Assembly: GCA_043782485.1 (NCBI GenBank)
Contig: JAYWAL010000055.1
Span: 1-64,000 of the forward strand
DNA: 64,000 bases
Source: JANXUC01 sp043782485
GTDB lineage: Bacteria > Acidobacteriota > Terriglobia > Terriglobales > Acidobacteriaceae
Direction of reading: 5' to 3'
Shown: piece after piece, positions 1-7,989 of the stretch
Layout: each line of letters starts with the position of its first letter
How positions within the stretch are numbered: the first letter of the stretch is position 1
Program-made: the position numbers and the translations under genes
The notes under the pieces: generated by a model
Seen by the model: the letters and a program-made list of their open reading frames with translations, nothing else
What the model was told of the DNA's origin: nothing
Databases searched by the model: none

Positions 1-150
1 GGGACGCGAGTGGGGTTTTAGCGAACGAGCACGGTTTTCCAGTTCGTTCTTTGTGGGGACGTGGTGCTGCGGGGCAGGGGTCCTTCGACTCCGCCCTGCC
101 TTCACTTCGTGAAGGCAGGGCTACGCTCAGGATGACGGATGGTGTCATTG

Positions 151-166
151 TGGAACAAAAGTTCCA
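151..166. promoter_or_regulatory. Palindromic site TGGAAC-AAAA-GTTCCA (LexA/DinR-like form)
   Basis: The sequence shows a perfect 6-bp inverted repeat with a 4-base spacer, which fits the GAAC-N4-GTTC form known for Gram-positive LexA/DinR boxes. Half-sites GTTCC and GGAAC recur at about 256-260 and 324-328. Whether LexA of this organism binds this form is not known from the sequence; any two-fold symmetric regulator could use it. Confidence 0.3.
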
Positions 167-293
167 TTTATGTGCAGGGAATTGCACTTTTACTGGGAGA
201 TGCTGGAATTGCGGAAAATCTTGTCAAGCCCCCTGGGGAGGGGTTTTCTTTGTAAGTTCCACATTCCAAAGTAAATATAGTTTGAAGAAAAAG

Positions 294-313
294 TATAATC
301 CACCCCCTTGACA
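294..313 (+). promoter_or_regulatory. Promoter-like boxes before the nuclease leader
   Basis: A perfect TATAAT lies at 294-299, but the sequence 17 bases upstream of it is a poor -35. A perfect TTGACA lies at 308-313 with only weak -10 candidates after it (around 330-336). If TATAAT is used, a transcript would begin near 306 and contain both hairpins of the leader. Confidence 0.35.
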
Positions 314-333
314 ATGTTATTCTGGAACTAAGA

Positions 334-396
334 GTAGATTTTCGTGAGGATCTACCTGTAGGCGCAGGCCCCTTGGGGCAGGCGCTTTTTTTATTT
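334..396 (+). terminator. Two-hairpin leader ending in an intrinsic terminator
   Basis: Hairpin 1 pairs 334-342 with 347-355 (9 bp with two G-T pairs, loop CGTG). Hairpin 2, at about 362-385, pairs GCGC-GCCCC with GGGGC-GCGC around a TT loop with an AG/AG internal loop, and is followed directly by seven T residues. This is a textbook intrinsic terminator sitting 16 bases before the nuclease start codon. It could end a small RNA of about 90 nt or act as an attenuator of the downstream gene. Confidence 0.55.
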
Positions 397-411
397 GCGG
401 CGAGGTGAGAG

Positions 412-825
412 ATGAAAGACACGAAGCATCAGGGCGATTTGGCGCAGATTGAGTTTCTGTACCGGGCGATGGAGATGGGGCTGATTGTGTCGGAGCCGTA
501 TGGGGACAACAGTCGGTACGACTTTGCGGTGGACAATGGGAAGAGGATTCTTCGGGTACAGGTGAAGTCGACGACGTCGCTGTGTGTGGATCGGAAGGAG
601 CAGTACAACGTGAACGTGGGGCGGCACATTCAGGGCAACGCCGTGGCGTACACGAAGGAGGAGATTGACGTGATGGCGGTGTTGGTGAAACCGGAGCAGC
701 GGTGGTACCTGCTGACCTGGGAGGAGTTGGGCGAACGGGTGGCGCTGAAGATCTTTGGCGGGGAGAGAGGGAAGACGGGGCTGTTTGGTAAGAATTTGGA
801 GGCGTGGGGGATTTTGCTGGAGTAG
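412..825 (+). CDS. PD-(D/E)XK family endonuclease (homing-nuclease-like)
   Basis: A 137-residue protein that fits the PD-(D/E)XK endonuclease family also found in group I introns (the I-Ssp6803I type, PDDEXK_5). The nuclease core is visible as E15, then PYGDNSRYD with D37, then Q50-V-K52, the Q-x-K variant of the E-x-K motif. No group I intron core was recognised around it, so it appears free-standing. The ATG at 412 has GAGGTGAGAG upstream, which can serve as a ribosome site. The gene stands alone, behind a terminator-like leader and convergent with the next gene. DNA cleavage is inferred from the fold; its biological role is unknown. Confidence 0.75.
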   Translation: MKDTKHQGDLAQIEFLYRAMEMGLIVSEPYGDNSRYDFAVDNGKRILRVQVKSTTSLCVDRKEQYNVNVGRHIQGNAVAYTKEEIDVMAVLVKPEQRWYLLTWEELGERVALKIFGGERGKTGLFGKNLEAWGILLE

Positions 826-879
826 CCTGGTGGCCGATTTGGTACTGCGGCGGATGCGAAAACTGGCACTACTGGCTGG

Positions 880-1605
880 TTAGTCGCGAATGACTTCGGT
901 GGATAGGTCTGGGATTACCATGCGCACGACTTTGTAGTTGTCGTCGAGCCAGAGCTCCCAGTCGGAGGTTTCGGATTTCAGAACGAACAGGTTGAGCTCG
1001 CGCGGTTTGCCGTGGATGGAGATGCTATCGCGACCGGAGTATTCGACGCCGACCAGCATGGAAGTGCGCGATCGCGGGATGACTACGCCGATGTTGAGCT
1101 TCTTTTTCAGGGGGCATTGCACCTGGCCATCTTTTTGGCGGCAGCCCAGGGCGAGGAAGCGCCACGCCAGAACTTCGCGGTGGATGAAAACGAAGTCGTC
1201 CAACACGCTGGTGGTGGAGGGGAGGATGTATTGGTGCTCTTCGGGCTTGTCGGTGGGCAGCAGGGTGCTGTGCTGGATCATGAACTCGTCTTTGGGTTCT
1301 AGAACGGCTTGGGCGGAGCCGGGAGCGATGTCCTTGAACTCGTAGCGACGGAGATCGCCGGTGCCGCCGAGCTTGAGTTCGGTGGTTTGGTGGGCGCCGT
1401 TGGTTTCCTCGGTTTTGAAATCCGTGGTGACGGTGCTGCCGCCCGAGCCTTGCTCGACGGAGAACTTTTCGGTGGCGGTGCGCTTGTTGTTGACGAAGAT
1501 GCCGAAGGATCCGGAGTCGACGGTGGAGGAGGCGGGCGTATCCGCGGCAAGAAGGGTGGGCGCGGCGCAAAGTAGCAATAGAACCAGGGAGTTGAAAAAC
1601 TTCAT
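880..1605 (-). CDS. Secreted protein of unknown function
   Basis: A 241-residue protein starting at the ATG at 1605; the frame stays open further upstream, but that part overlaps aroK and has no gene-like character. The N-terminus MKFFNSLVLLLLCAAPTLLA is a clear Sec signal peptide. The mature part (SGSFGIFVNNKRTATEKFSV onward) looks like a beta-rich periplasmic domain resembling the DUF3108-like proteins common in acidobacteria, an assignment I cannot prove by eye. It lies 10 bases after aroK in the same direction and is probably co-transcribed with it and the DUF4097 gene. No catalytic motif is visible. Confidence 0.65.
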   Translation of the reverse strand: MKFFNSLVLLLLCAAPTLLAADTPASSTVDSGSFGIFVNNKRTATEKFSVEQGSGGSTVTTDFKTEETNGAHQTTELKLGGTGDLRRYEFKDIAPGSAQAVLEPKDEFMIQHSTLLPTDKPEEHQYILPSTTSVLDDFVFIHREVLAWRFLALGCRQKDGQVQCPLKKKLNIGVVIPRSRTSMLVGVEYSGRDSISIHGKPRELNLFVLKSETSDWELWLDDNYKVVRMVIPDLSTEVIRD

Positions 1606-1615
1606 ATTGATAGTC

Positions 1616-2158
1616 CTATGTGGAAGTTGGGGTTGGGGCAAGTCCCAAAAGTAACTGAATCTCAGTCGATACCTGCTCGATTGTGCGTGCCTGGGTGTTG
1701 ATGCGCGTGGTTCCGGTGGCGTAAGCGGTTTGCCGCGCGGTGTAGAGCTGGCGGAAGGCGGTTTCGCTTTGCAGGAGGGGGCGGGTGGCTTGCTCGGGAA
1801 GGCAGCGCTGCCAGAGATCTTCGACGGGCGCGTCGAGGAAGAAGACGGGGAGGGTCGCGAGGAGGGCGGTGTTGGCGGGCTGAGTCCAAGCGCCTCCGCC
1901 AAGAGAGAGGACTGTGGGGCCGGGTTCGTCGAGGAGGAGGCGGAGTTCGGTGTGCTCGAGGTTGCGGAAGGAGGGTTCGCCGTCCTGGGCGAAGATTTGG
2001 GCGATGGTGCGGCCGGTTTTGGCGGTGATACGGGCGTCGAGATCAACGAAGCGCCAGCCGAGGGAGGTGGCGAGGGTCTGGCCGACGGAGGTTTTTCCGG
2101 CTCCCATGAAGCCAACCAGGACGATGGTTTGGCTGGGAGAGGGAGGCGACTGGGTCAA
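1616..2158 (-). CDS. aroK: Shikimate kinase
   Basis: Shikimate kinase phosphorylates shikimate with ATP in the chorismate pathway in the cytoplasm. The Walker A motif is GFMGAGKTS at the N-terminus, followed by the shikimate-binding FVDLDARI region, the conserved FRNLE segment and the GGGAW loop, with ARPLL-type lid residues (ATRPLL) later. With a TTG start at 2158 the protein has 180 residues, the usual size; the first in-frame ATG lies inside the P-loop and cannot be the start. The TTG follows the TAA of the upstream DUF4097 gene after a single base, so translation is probably coupled. Confidence 0.9.
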   Translation of the reverse strand: MTQSPPSPSQTIVLVGFMGAGKTSVGQTLATSLGWRFVDLDARITAKTGRTIAQIFAQDGEPSFRNLEHTELRLLLDEPGPTVLSLGGGAWTQPANTALLATLPVFFLDAPVEDLWQRCLPEQATRPLLQSETAFRQLYTARQTAYATGTTRINTQARTIEQVSTEIQLLLGLAPTPTST

Positions 2159-2159
2159 G

Positions 2160-3041
2160 TTAGCGCTGCTTGAGGCGGATTTTGCCACTGAAGGTGCGGA
2201 GGAAGACCGAGGAAGCGGCCCTGCCGGCAACGCCGACGAACGAGCGTCCCTTTTCGGGGATGGTAATGGAATGGGCTTTGGGCTGGAGAGGGAAGTCGTT
2301 ATCGACCTGACCCTTGACGGAGCTGGCGGTAACGTCAATGGAAGCGGTGGCGGGGATGCTGGCGTCGATGTCGCCGGTGTGGCTGGAGAGTTTGTAGTCG
2401 CCGCTGTCACCGAAATCGCCGTCGTAGTGGATTTTGCCGTTGTTGGAGCTGACTTCGACGAACGGGCCGTCGACGTTTTTCATGGTGATGTCGCCGCTGA
2501 CGCTGTTGGCGATGACATGGACTTGGCGGATATCAGAGAGGAGGATGGTGCCGGAGAGGGTCTTGACGTGAATGTGGCCCTGGCTGATCTGACGGAGTTC
2601 GACGGGGGCAGCGGCACCTTCGACGGAGATATCGCCGTGCAGGTTCTCGGCGCTTAACATGCCGCTGTTGGAGTGAATCATGACATTGGCACCGGCGGGG
2701 AGGAGAACTTCGTATTCCACCTGGCCGGAGTCGGCGCTGGCACCGGCGAGCAAGTGGGATTCAACTTCAATGCGGTCGCCGCTCTGGTTGGCGTCGACTT
2801 CGACTTTATCGGAATGAAGGACGTAGCGGATCACGACTTGATTGCCCGCGCCGGGATGAACGGCAACCGGGCCATACTCGTTGATGATGGAGACAGTGGG
2901 CTTGGGGCCGCTGGCGAAGCGCTTCTCCTGTTGGGTTTGGGCGACGGCGAGGGTAGCCGTCAGGAAGGCGGTGAGGACGAGGCCCGTGGTAGCGAGGCTT
3001 TTCGCAGGTAGAAAGTTTGTGGTGCGCGGCGAGTTTTCCAT
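2160..3041 (-). CDS. DUF4097 family beta-strand repeat protein, exported
   Basis: A 293-residue protein with an N-terminal signal region (hydrophobic stretch TTGLVLTAFLTATLAVAQ) followed by a series of short beta strands with recurring N/G turns (for example VKTLSGTILLSDI, ANSVSGDITMKNV, SSHTGDIDASIP). This pattern is typical of the DUF4097 family, thought to form beta-helical or adhesin-like surface domains. I chose the ATG at 3041 because GGAG lies five bases upstream; an earlier in-frame start adds 16 residues without a ribosome site. DUF4097 genes often neighbour anti-sigma and sigma factors, as here, suggesting an envelope-response role (inference). Confidence 0.8.
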   Translation of the reverse strand: MENSPRTTNFLPAKSLATTGLVLTAFLTATLAVAQTQQEKRFASGPKPTVSIINEYGPVAVHPGAGNQVVIRYVLHSDKVEVDANQSGDRIEVESHLLAGASADSGQVEYEVLLPAGANVMIHSNSGMLSAENLHGDISVEGAAAPVELRQISQGHIHVKTLSGTILLSDIRQVHVIANSVSGDITMKNVDGPFVEVSSNNGKIHYDGDFGDSGDYKLSSHTGDIDASIPATASIDVTASSVKGQVDNDFPLQPKAHSITIPEKGRSFVGVAGRAASSVFLRTFSGKIRLKQR

Positions 3042-3184
3042 GTCTCCAACTTCCCCTGGGCGGCGGGAGGGTAGGCCCGCGTAGCCCAAATGCTAGTTAC
3101 AGAATACTGCAAACTTTAAGTGGTACCAGCCGCGCGAACAACTTGAGAACCGATCTCATAAATGATTCGCGGGTTGGAAGCACT

Positions 3185-3250
3185 TGCCTGGAGCTAAAGC
3201 CCCGAGTGATTTATGGCTCTTGGTGTCACGGCTAAAGCCGTTACCTACCG
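3185..3250. repeat. Dispersed hairpin repeat, degenerate copy
   Basis: The stretch contains GGAGCTAAAGCCCCG and ACGGC-TAAA-GCCGT hairpins. It resembles the stem-TGAA-stem elements at 8245-8273 and 32162-32190 but has a TAAA loop and lacks the CTGATACGA tail. It lies between the DUF4097 and anti-sigma genes. Confidence 0.45.
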
Positions 3251-3273
3251 AAGACCATTTACCAAAACCAGTT

Positions 3274-3927
3274 CTAGTGCGTCGAGCGGCCAATCGCCAT
3301 TTCGTACACCATGGCTTTTTCGTTGTAAGCGTGCATCAAGTCCTGGCGCGCTTCGTCGCTGTCCGGGCTTTTGGCTACGGTTTCCTTGGCATCGCGAATA
3401 TAAAGGTTGGCGTTCTTCAAATTGTCTTCGTAGGTTGCGCGCATGCCGGGATTGGAGGAGGAGACCTCGTTGAGCAACTGCACGTCATCGTCATCGAGCA
3501 GGGCGGCGACATTGGCGGGCGCTGTGATGGCCGGATCGTTCTGGGCGGTGTTGGTGGGGCGCTGGTCGGACTTGTAGGCTACGAACAAGATGGCCAAAGC
3601 GGCAGCCGCACCCATGGGGACGAGGCGCGGACGCCAGCTGGGGCTGAAGAAGAAATCCATGAGGCGTCCGGGTTTGGCTTGCGGATGAATGATGCCTTCG
3701 GCGAGAAGAGACTTGCGCAATTCCTGCCAAACCCTGGGGCTGGGTTCGTGCATTTCGGCTAGCTCGGGAGCATCCTGGGCAATCTGGCGCAAGTCGTCGA
3801 CCAAGCCGGTGCAGCTTTTACATCCCTGGCCGTGAGCGCGCTGTTCGGCACTCCACTCGCCGCCGTCGATCAAGTCTGGAAGCTGATCCTCGAATTGTTT
3901 ACAGTTCAGCATGTTGGTAATCCCCAT
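3274..3927 (-). CDS. Anti-sigma factor with zinc-finger (zf-HC2) domain
   Basis: A 217-residue membrane protein with the anti-sigma zinc motif H32-xxx-C36-xx-C39 near the N-terminus, a single membrane segment around residues 103-118 (MGAAAALAILFVAY) and a periplasmic C-terminal part of about 95 residues. It lies 39 bases behind the ECF sigma gene and is transcribed with it, so it most likely holds that sigma factor inactive at the membrane until an envelope signal arrives. The start is ATG 3927; a second ATG at 3912, preceded by GGGGAT, is a reasonable alternative. Confidence 0.82.
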   Translation of the reverse strand: MGITNMLNCKQFEDQLPDLIDGGEWSAEQRAHGQGCKSCTGLVDDLRQIAQDAPELAEMHEPSPRVWQELRKSLLAEGIIHPQAKPGRLMDFFFSPSWRPRLVPMGAAAALAILFVAYKSDQRPTNTAQNDPAITAPANVAALLDDDDVQLLNEVSSSNPGMRATYEDNLKNANLYIRDAKETVAKSPDSDEARQDLMHAYNEKAMVYEMAIGRSTH

Positions 3928-3966
3928 GTTGTCACCCCGCTAGGATGTCCAGGTTAGCCTTTGGTG

Positions 3967-4542
3967 TCAGGCGTTTCGCTTTTCGGCTTTTCCGGCCCTT
4001 TGGTGTTTCAAAATATCGCGCAGCTTCATTCTTGCTTTGTGCAACTGCGACTTGCTGTTACCGATGGAGCAGCCCACCATGTTGGCAATCTCGTTGTGTT
4101 CGAAGCCTTCCACGTCATGCAGGACGAAGACGGATCGATAGCCCGGCGGTAAATCTTCCACCGCGCGATTGAGTTCGACGCGGTCAATGGCTCCGGCCAG
4201 CCTTAAATCTTCAGCGCCGATATCGCGCTTGGGTGAATCTTCTTCGCCGTCGGTGGTTTCTTCGAGCGAAACAACCGGCAGACTCTTTTTGCGCAACTGC
4301 ATCAAGACGACGTTGACGGTCATGCGGTGCAGCCAGGTGGAAAAGGCTGACTCGCCGCGGAAGGTGGCAATCTTGCGAAAGAGTTGGAGGAAAGCTTCCT
4401 GTGCCAAATCTTCGGCATCGGTCGGATTCCCGGTCATCCGCAAGCAGAGGGAGTAGACGCGCCGCTTGTGCAGACTGTAAAGAGCTTCAAACGCCTCGCC
4501 GTCGCCCTTCTGGGCGCGGTCGATAGCCTCTGCCTCGGACAT
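3967..4542 (-). CDS. ECF-type RNA polymerase sigma factor (sigma-70 family)
   Basis: From the ATG at 4542 the protein has 191 residues. Region 2 is clear (EAFEALYSLHKRRVYSLCLR, then DAEDLAQEAFLQLFRK and FRGESAFSTWLHRMTVN), followed by an acidic linker at about 95-112 and region 4 (AVEDLPPGYRSVFVLHDVEG, then HNEIANMVGCSIGNSKSQLH with its helix-turn-helix). The frame continues upstream. A TTG at 4575 preceded by AAGGG would add 11 residues and has better ribosome-site spacing than the ATG, so the true start may be there. The downstream anti-sigma gene and DUF4097 protein suggest an envelope-stress regulon (inference). Confidence 0.88.
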   Translation of the reverse strand: MSEAEAIDRAQKGDGEAFEALYSLHKRRVYSLCLRMTGNPTDAEDLAQEAFLQLFRKIATFRGESAFSTWLHRMTVNVVLMQLRKKSLPVVSLEETTDGEEDSPKRDIGAEDLRLAGAIDRVELNRAVEDLPPGYRSVFVLHDVEGFEHNEIANMVGCSIGNSKSQLHKARMKLRDILKHQRAGKAEKRNA

Positions 4543-4598
4543 TCCGCCGATCTGCTTTTGTGTTGCGTCGGTCAATGCGCCCTTAACCAGGCTACGTT

Positions 4599-4666
4599 TA
4601 GGTAGATGCAACCTAAGTGCCTTTTCGTTGTATGCGTTGCGAGTTACCGTTGGGTTGATGCAACTT
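4599..4666 (-). promoter_or_regulatory. Repeated GGTNGATGCAAC boxes upstream of the sigma gene
   Basis: Two related boxes occur before the sigma gene: TAGGTAGATGCAACCTA at 4599-4615, which also has TAGGT/ACCTA arms, and GGGTTGATGCAACTT at 4652-4666, both read on the plus strand. Related direct repeats ahead of an ECF gene suggest an operator or an autoregulated ECF promoter. No start site can be fixed by eye. Confidence 0.35.
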
Positions 4667-4879
4667 ATTTTGCGATTTGGGTTGACGCGTTTGGCTCGAG
4701 CCCAAAATGAGCCGCATTTGCCGGTTGTTGCCCGATGGCTGCCGGTCTGGTTCGGCAATCAGCCCCACTGAAGGGTAAAGAACCCGGCGCGGCGCGTCAA
4801 CCCGGAAAGGTCTGGCAGGGCGGCGGGAAGAGCGTGCCTAGCCCTGCGGTGACTCGGGGGGCGGTCATGCTTGGCGTTC

Positions 4880-6835
4880 TTAGCAATGCTTGCAAGCCTG
4901 TGCCGCGGGCGCCGAAGCGGGAAGGTCATTGGCCGGGTTGCGGTCAAAAAAGCCGTTTGGCTTGAGAAGGAAGCCTATGTAGGCGGCTGGCATGACCGGA
5001 TAGTCTTCGGGCCGAGGGATGTGGGTATGACCGAAGGTGTACCAAAGCACGACATCCTGGTCGGCGATGGGACGGTTTTGTTGCGTCCAGCGTTCCAGGC
5101 CGTCGCCCCCCGCGGACTGGTTCGGAAAGTCGCCGGCGGCGTATTTTTCATCCTCGGCGAAAGGCGTGACCCAGACGTGATGGTTGACAAAGCCAGCCCG
5201 TTTTCGCCACCAGGCTTCTTTGGAGGCAAGCGGCACGGCGTTGTCCCCCGGAAATAACTTATAGCCAACAGGTTGGCCCACGGCGTTTTTAGCCGAAGGA
5301 TTGACGACTTTCCATGTCCGCAGGGTGGCGGGATTCAGTTGTGCCAGAGCCTGGAGTTCCGTGCTGAGGTCGGTCACCTGCGCGCGGAAGGCATTGTGGA
5401 AGGGGTTTTCAAATCCGGCGGCGTCGGCTACGACATCCACCTGCTGCACGGTGTTGTGCGGGCCATCCAAGCTAAAGTCCAAGCGGACGTTGAAAAAATG
5501 CTGGTGATTGGGCGCATACAGCAGAGGCGCGATCATGGAACCGAAAGGAAGGGTTTCCCCTTCGCGAGCCGTGCCCAGCGATAGGATTCCGGTGAGCTTG
5601 ATCTGAAATTCGATATTGCCGTCCTGGTAGAAGTACCAGAAGAAACCGTATTCGTAATTTTCCACGGTTGAGACGGACGAGACGACGAGGCGCCGGGATC
5701 TACGAACTTCTGGCGCGTGCGGAAGGCGCCGATCGGTGTGTTTCCAAAGAATGCCGTAGTCCTCTTCGTGAATACAGATGGCGTTGGGGATGGTAAGGGC
5801 ATTGCCACGGCTATCGCAGAGATGAGCGTCTAGATAGGCGATGAATCCGAGACAGTCGCAGCCCAACTGTAGGCTGTTGGCGCACATGCCCATGCCGTAC
5901 TCGCCGACGTCGAAGGCATTCTTGCGGGCCTGTGTGGGGCGGGGATCACCGTACGGCACCACCATTTCCGTGAGGGAGGCACGGTACAGGATGGGGCGAA
6001 GGCGGCCATGGTCGTTGTATCGAACATCATGGATGGTGAGGCCTTCGCGGGCATTGAAACCAACGACAAACTGCCAGTTTTGCCAGTCGAGGCGGTTGCC
6101 ATGGAGGTGAAAGCCGGGACCGTTGGGCTGTTCGATGGTGAGGGGAGCGATCCCGGTGCGCTTGTCCCCGACACGGGCTGCGGAGTAGTTGCCCTCCTGC
6201 GGCGGAAGAGGCCAAACCCCGTAGTCCTCAACCCGGATCACCTCCATCGTGTTGAGATCGACGACCGGTCGAATGCCTTCGATGGGTCGGACATAGCCAT
6301 TGTCGGTAGGGTCGGTGCGCAGGAAGCACAACGGCCGAGCCAGGCGGCGCTGGGACTCCTCCGGCTCGCCATAGTTGCCGGCGCTCCAGATGTCCACCAT
6401 CACCAGAGCTGGGTCCACGTCGCCGTAGTGTTTTTTGAGCGCATTACGAAACAGAGGACTTGCCAGTACGGCTTGTTCACACTCGATCTGTTCGTCGACC
6501 GACATAGTAGGCTGAGCACCCTCGGGAGCATCGTGTACCGACAGACACTCGGAGGTGGTCAGGTTGAGCTCCACTGAAAATCCGCGATTGCTACTGTTGT
6601 CAAAGCAAACGGCGCGGGCCTTGCGCGGAATCACGGTGCCGGGGCCCATAGCAAAAACAACTTGTTTGTGAGGTTCGTCGAGCGAAACGCTGATGATCCG
6701 AGTGGAGACTGAGAATTTGGGCAGAGCCTTGATCAGGTTGATCGCGGAACCGACTTCCTGGGCGGTGAGAGGCTCTAAGGGATGAGTAACCGCCAGCTTG
6801 GCGGCAGGACCTACTTCTTCTGCGATAAGAGCCAT
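4880..6835 (-). CDS. Copper-containing primary-amine oxidase
   Basis: The enzyme deaminates primary amines to aldehydes, releasing ammonia and hydrogen peroxide, with copper and a topaquinone made from its own tyrosine. With the ATG at 6835 it has 651 residues, the normal size. The topaquinone motif N-Y-E-Y gives Y394, the catalytic base is D309 in FDVGEYGMG, and the copper ligands fit H444-x-H446 and H605 in HTHIPRPED. GGGG six bases upstream supports this start; a GTG at 6904 would add 23 residues. No signal peptide is evident. The C-terminus ends in CKHC, an unusual cysteine-pair tail. Substrate (tyramine, phenylethylamine or other) cannot be told. Confidence 0.9.
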   Translation of the reverse strand: MALIAEEVGPAAKLAVTHPLEPLTAQEVGSAINLIKALPKFSVSTRIISVSLDEPHKQVVFAMGPGTVIPRKARAVCFDNSSNRGFSVELNLTTSECLSVHDAPEGAQPTMSVDEQIECEQAVLASPLFRNALKKHYGDVDPALVMVDIWSAGNYGEPEESQRRLARPLCFLRTDPTDNGYVRPIEGIRPVVDLNTMEVIRVEDYGVWPLPPQEGNYSAARVGDKRTGIAPLTIEQPNGPGFHLHGNRLDWQNWQFVVGFNAREGLTIHDVRYNDHGRLRPILYRASLTEMVVPYGDPRPTQARKNAFDVGEYGMGMCANSLQLGCDCLGFIAYLDAHLCDSRGNALTIPNAICIHEEDYGILWKHTDRRLPHAPEVRRSRRLVVSSVSTVENYEYGFFWYFYQDGNIEFQIKLTGILSLGTAREGETLPFGSMIAPLLYAPNHQHFFNVRLDFSLDGPHNTVQQVDVVADAAGFENPFHNAFRAQVTDLSTELQALAQLNPATLRTWKVVNPSAKNAVGQPVGYKLFPGDNAVPLASKEAWWRKRAGFVNHHVWVTPFAEDEKYAAGDFPNQSAGGDGLERWTQQNRPIADQDVVLWYTFGHTHIPRPEDYPVMPAAYIGFLLKPNGFFDRNPANDLPASAPAAQACKHC

Positions 6836-6966
6836 TGGGGACCCCGTAACCGAAGCCGACGAGGGGGAAACGGTTGCGCGCTCGCCGTGGTTGGAAGTTA
6901 GCACAGGGCCGATCGTCGACCGATGCGATTCTTTTCATAGCAGCCAGCGGTTATTTCGCGAAGGGG

Positions 6967-7989
6967 TTAGCTGCCAACGAAACGGGCGTAAAGGCTGCGG
7001 GCGATTCCGGGGTCGGTGGTGCCTTTGATGATGGCCCGGCCGTCGGGAAATAGAGTAATTTCATGGGGTTCGCGCCAGAACTTCAAGACGAAGTTGTTGA
7101 AGCGAACGGTGCCGTGGGGTTGCAGACGGGCACTTAATTCGGCGAAGGCAATGGGTCGGTGCTGTTCGTGAATTTGGACGGAGTTGCGTCCGCAGAGGGT
7201 GATGTGCGGGCGGCCCTCGCCAGCCAGGTGGGGGAACTTACGGTCGGAGCAGGTCGGGCAGCCGGGTTTGGGCTGGCTGGCGGCGATTTCGGCGCGGTCG
7301 TTGTGCCAGACGTCGAAGGAGAGCAGAGTCTTGCGCAGGCGGTCTTTCGCGCCGACCAGGAACTTGAGGGCTTCGGTGGCCTGGATGGAGGCGACCAGAT
7401 TCACGGCGGAGTTCAGAATTCCGGCCGTTTCGCAGGTTTCGACGGTGCCGGTGGGAGGTACTGGGAAGACGCAGGCCAGGCAAGCGGTGTCGCCGGGGAT
7501 GATGTTCATGGTGACACCGTAGCTGCCGACGGCGGCGGCGTAAATCCAGGGGCGCTGGTGCTTGACGGCGTAGTCGTTGACGAGATAGCGGGTCTCGAAG
7601 TTGTCGGTACCGTCGAGGATTAGATTTGACCCGTCCAGGAGCTCGTCGGCGTTGGTCGGGGTGAGGTCGGCTACTTTGGCCTGGACGGCGATTTGGGAGT
7701 TGAAGGCGGCGATTCTGCGGGCGGCGGCGACGGCCTTGGGGAGCGACTCGGCGGCATCGGACTCGTCGAAGAGGGTCTGCCGCTGGAGGTTGCTGGGCTC
7801 GACGTAGTCGCGGTCGATGATGCGGAGAGTGCCCACACCGGAGCGTGCCAGCAAGGCGGCTGCGGCGGAGCCAGTGGCGCCGCAGCCAACGATGACTACT
7901 TTCGCGGCGGCCAGTTTAGCTTGGCCAGCGGGGCCGATGCCGGGAAAGAGGACTTGGCGGGAGTAGCGGTCGTCAGAGGGATTCTGCAT
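6967..7989 (-). CDS. ThiF/MoeB family E1-like adenylyltransferase
   Basis: E1-like enzymes adenylate the C-terminal glycine of a sulfur-carrier protein (ThiS or MoaD type). The 340-residue protein shows the nucleotide loop GCGATG (35-40), D59 and the DYVEPSNLQRQ segment. Zinc-site cysteine pairs are C170/C173 and C244/C247, and C186 in ETCETAG is the likely active cysteine. A roughly 90-residue C-terminal domain after the second pair resembles the tail of Firmicutes-type ThiF proteins rather than a rhodanese. The ATG at 7989 has GGGAG close upstream. No carrier-protein gene is adjacent; mobA, a molybdenum cofactor gene, lies 20 kb away. Thiamin versus molybdopterin use is undecided. Confidence 0.85.
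   Translation of the reverse strand: MQNPSDDRYSRQVLFPGIGPAGQAKLAAAKVVIVGCGATGSAAAALLARSGVGTLRIIDRDYVEPSNLQRQTLFDESDAAESLPKAVAAARRIAAFNSQIAVQAKVADLTPTNADELLDGSNLILDGTDNFETRYLVNDYAVKHQRPWIYAAAVGSYGVTMNIIPGDTACLACVFPVPPTGTVETCETAGILNSAVNLVASIQATEALKFLVGAKDRLRKTLLSFDVWHNDRAEIAASQPKPGCPTCSDRKFPHLAGEGRPHITLCGRNSVQIHEQHRPIAFAELSARLQPHGTVRFNNFVLKFWREPHEITLFPDGRAIIKGTTDPGIARSLYARFVGS

Larger units (their letters stand above)
1..411. other. Intergenic region with repeats and a structured leader
   Basis: No convincing gene is seen here. The stretch holds a dispersed-repeat-like hairpin around 86-136 (CCCTGCCTTCAC/GTGAAGGCAGGG followed by a CTCAGGATGACG tail), a GAAC-N4-GTTC palindrome at 151-166, promoter-like boxes near 294-313, and two hairpins ending in a T-run at 334-396. 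The short reading frames crossing it have no recognisable product. Confidence 0.6.

Noticed and set aside
1606..2115. N-terminal extension of the secreted protein ending at 880
   Set aside because: The frame is open through aroK, but the extension is Ser/Pro-rich shadow sequence; a true signal peptide starts at the ATG at 1605.
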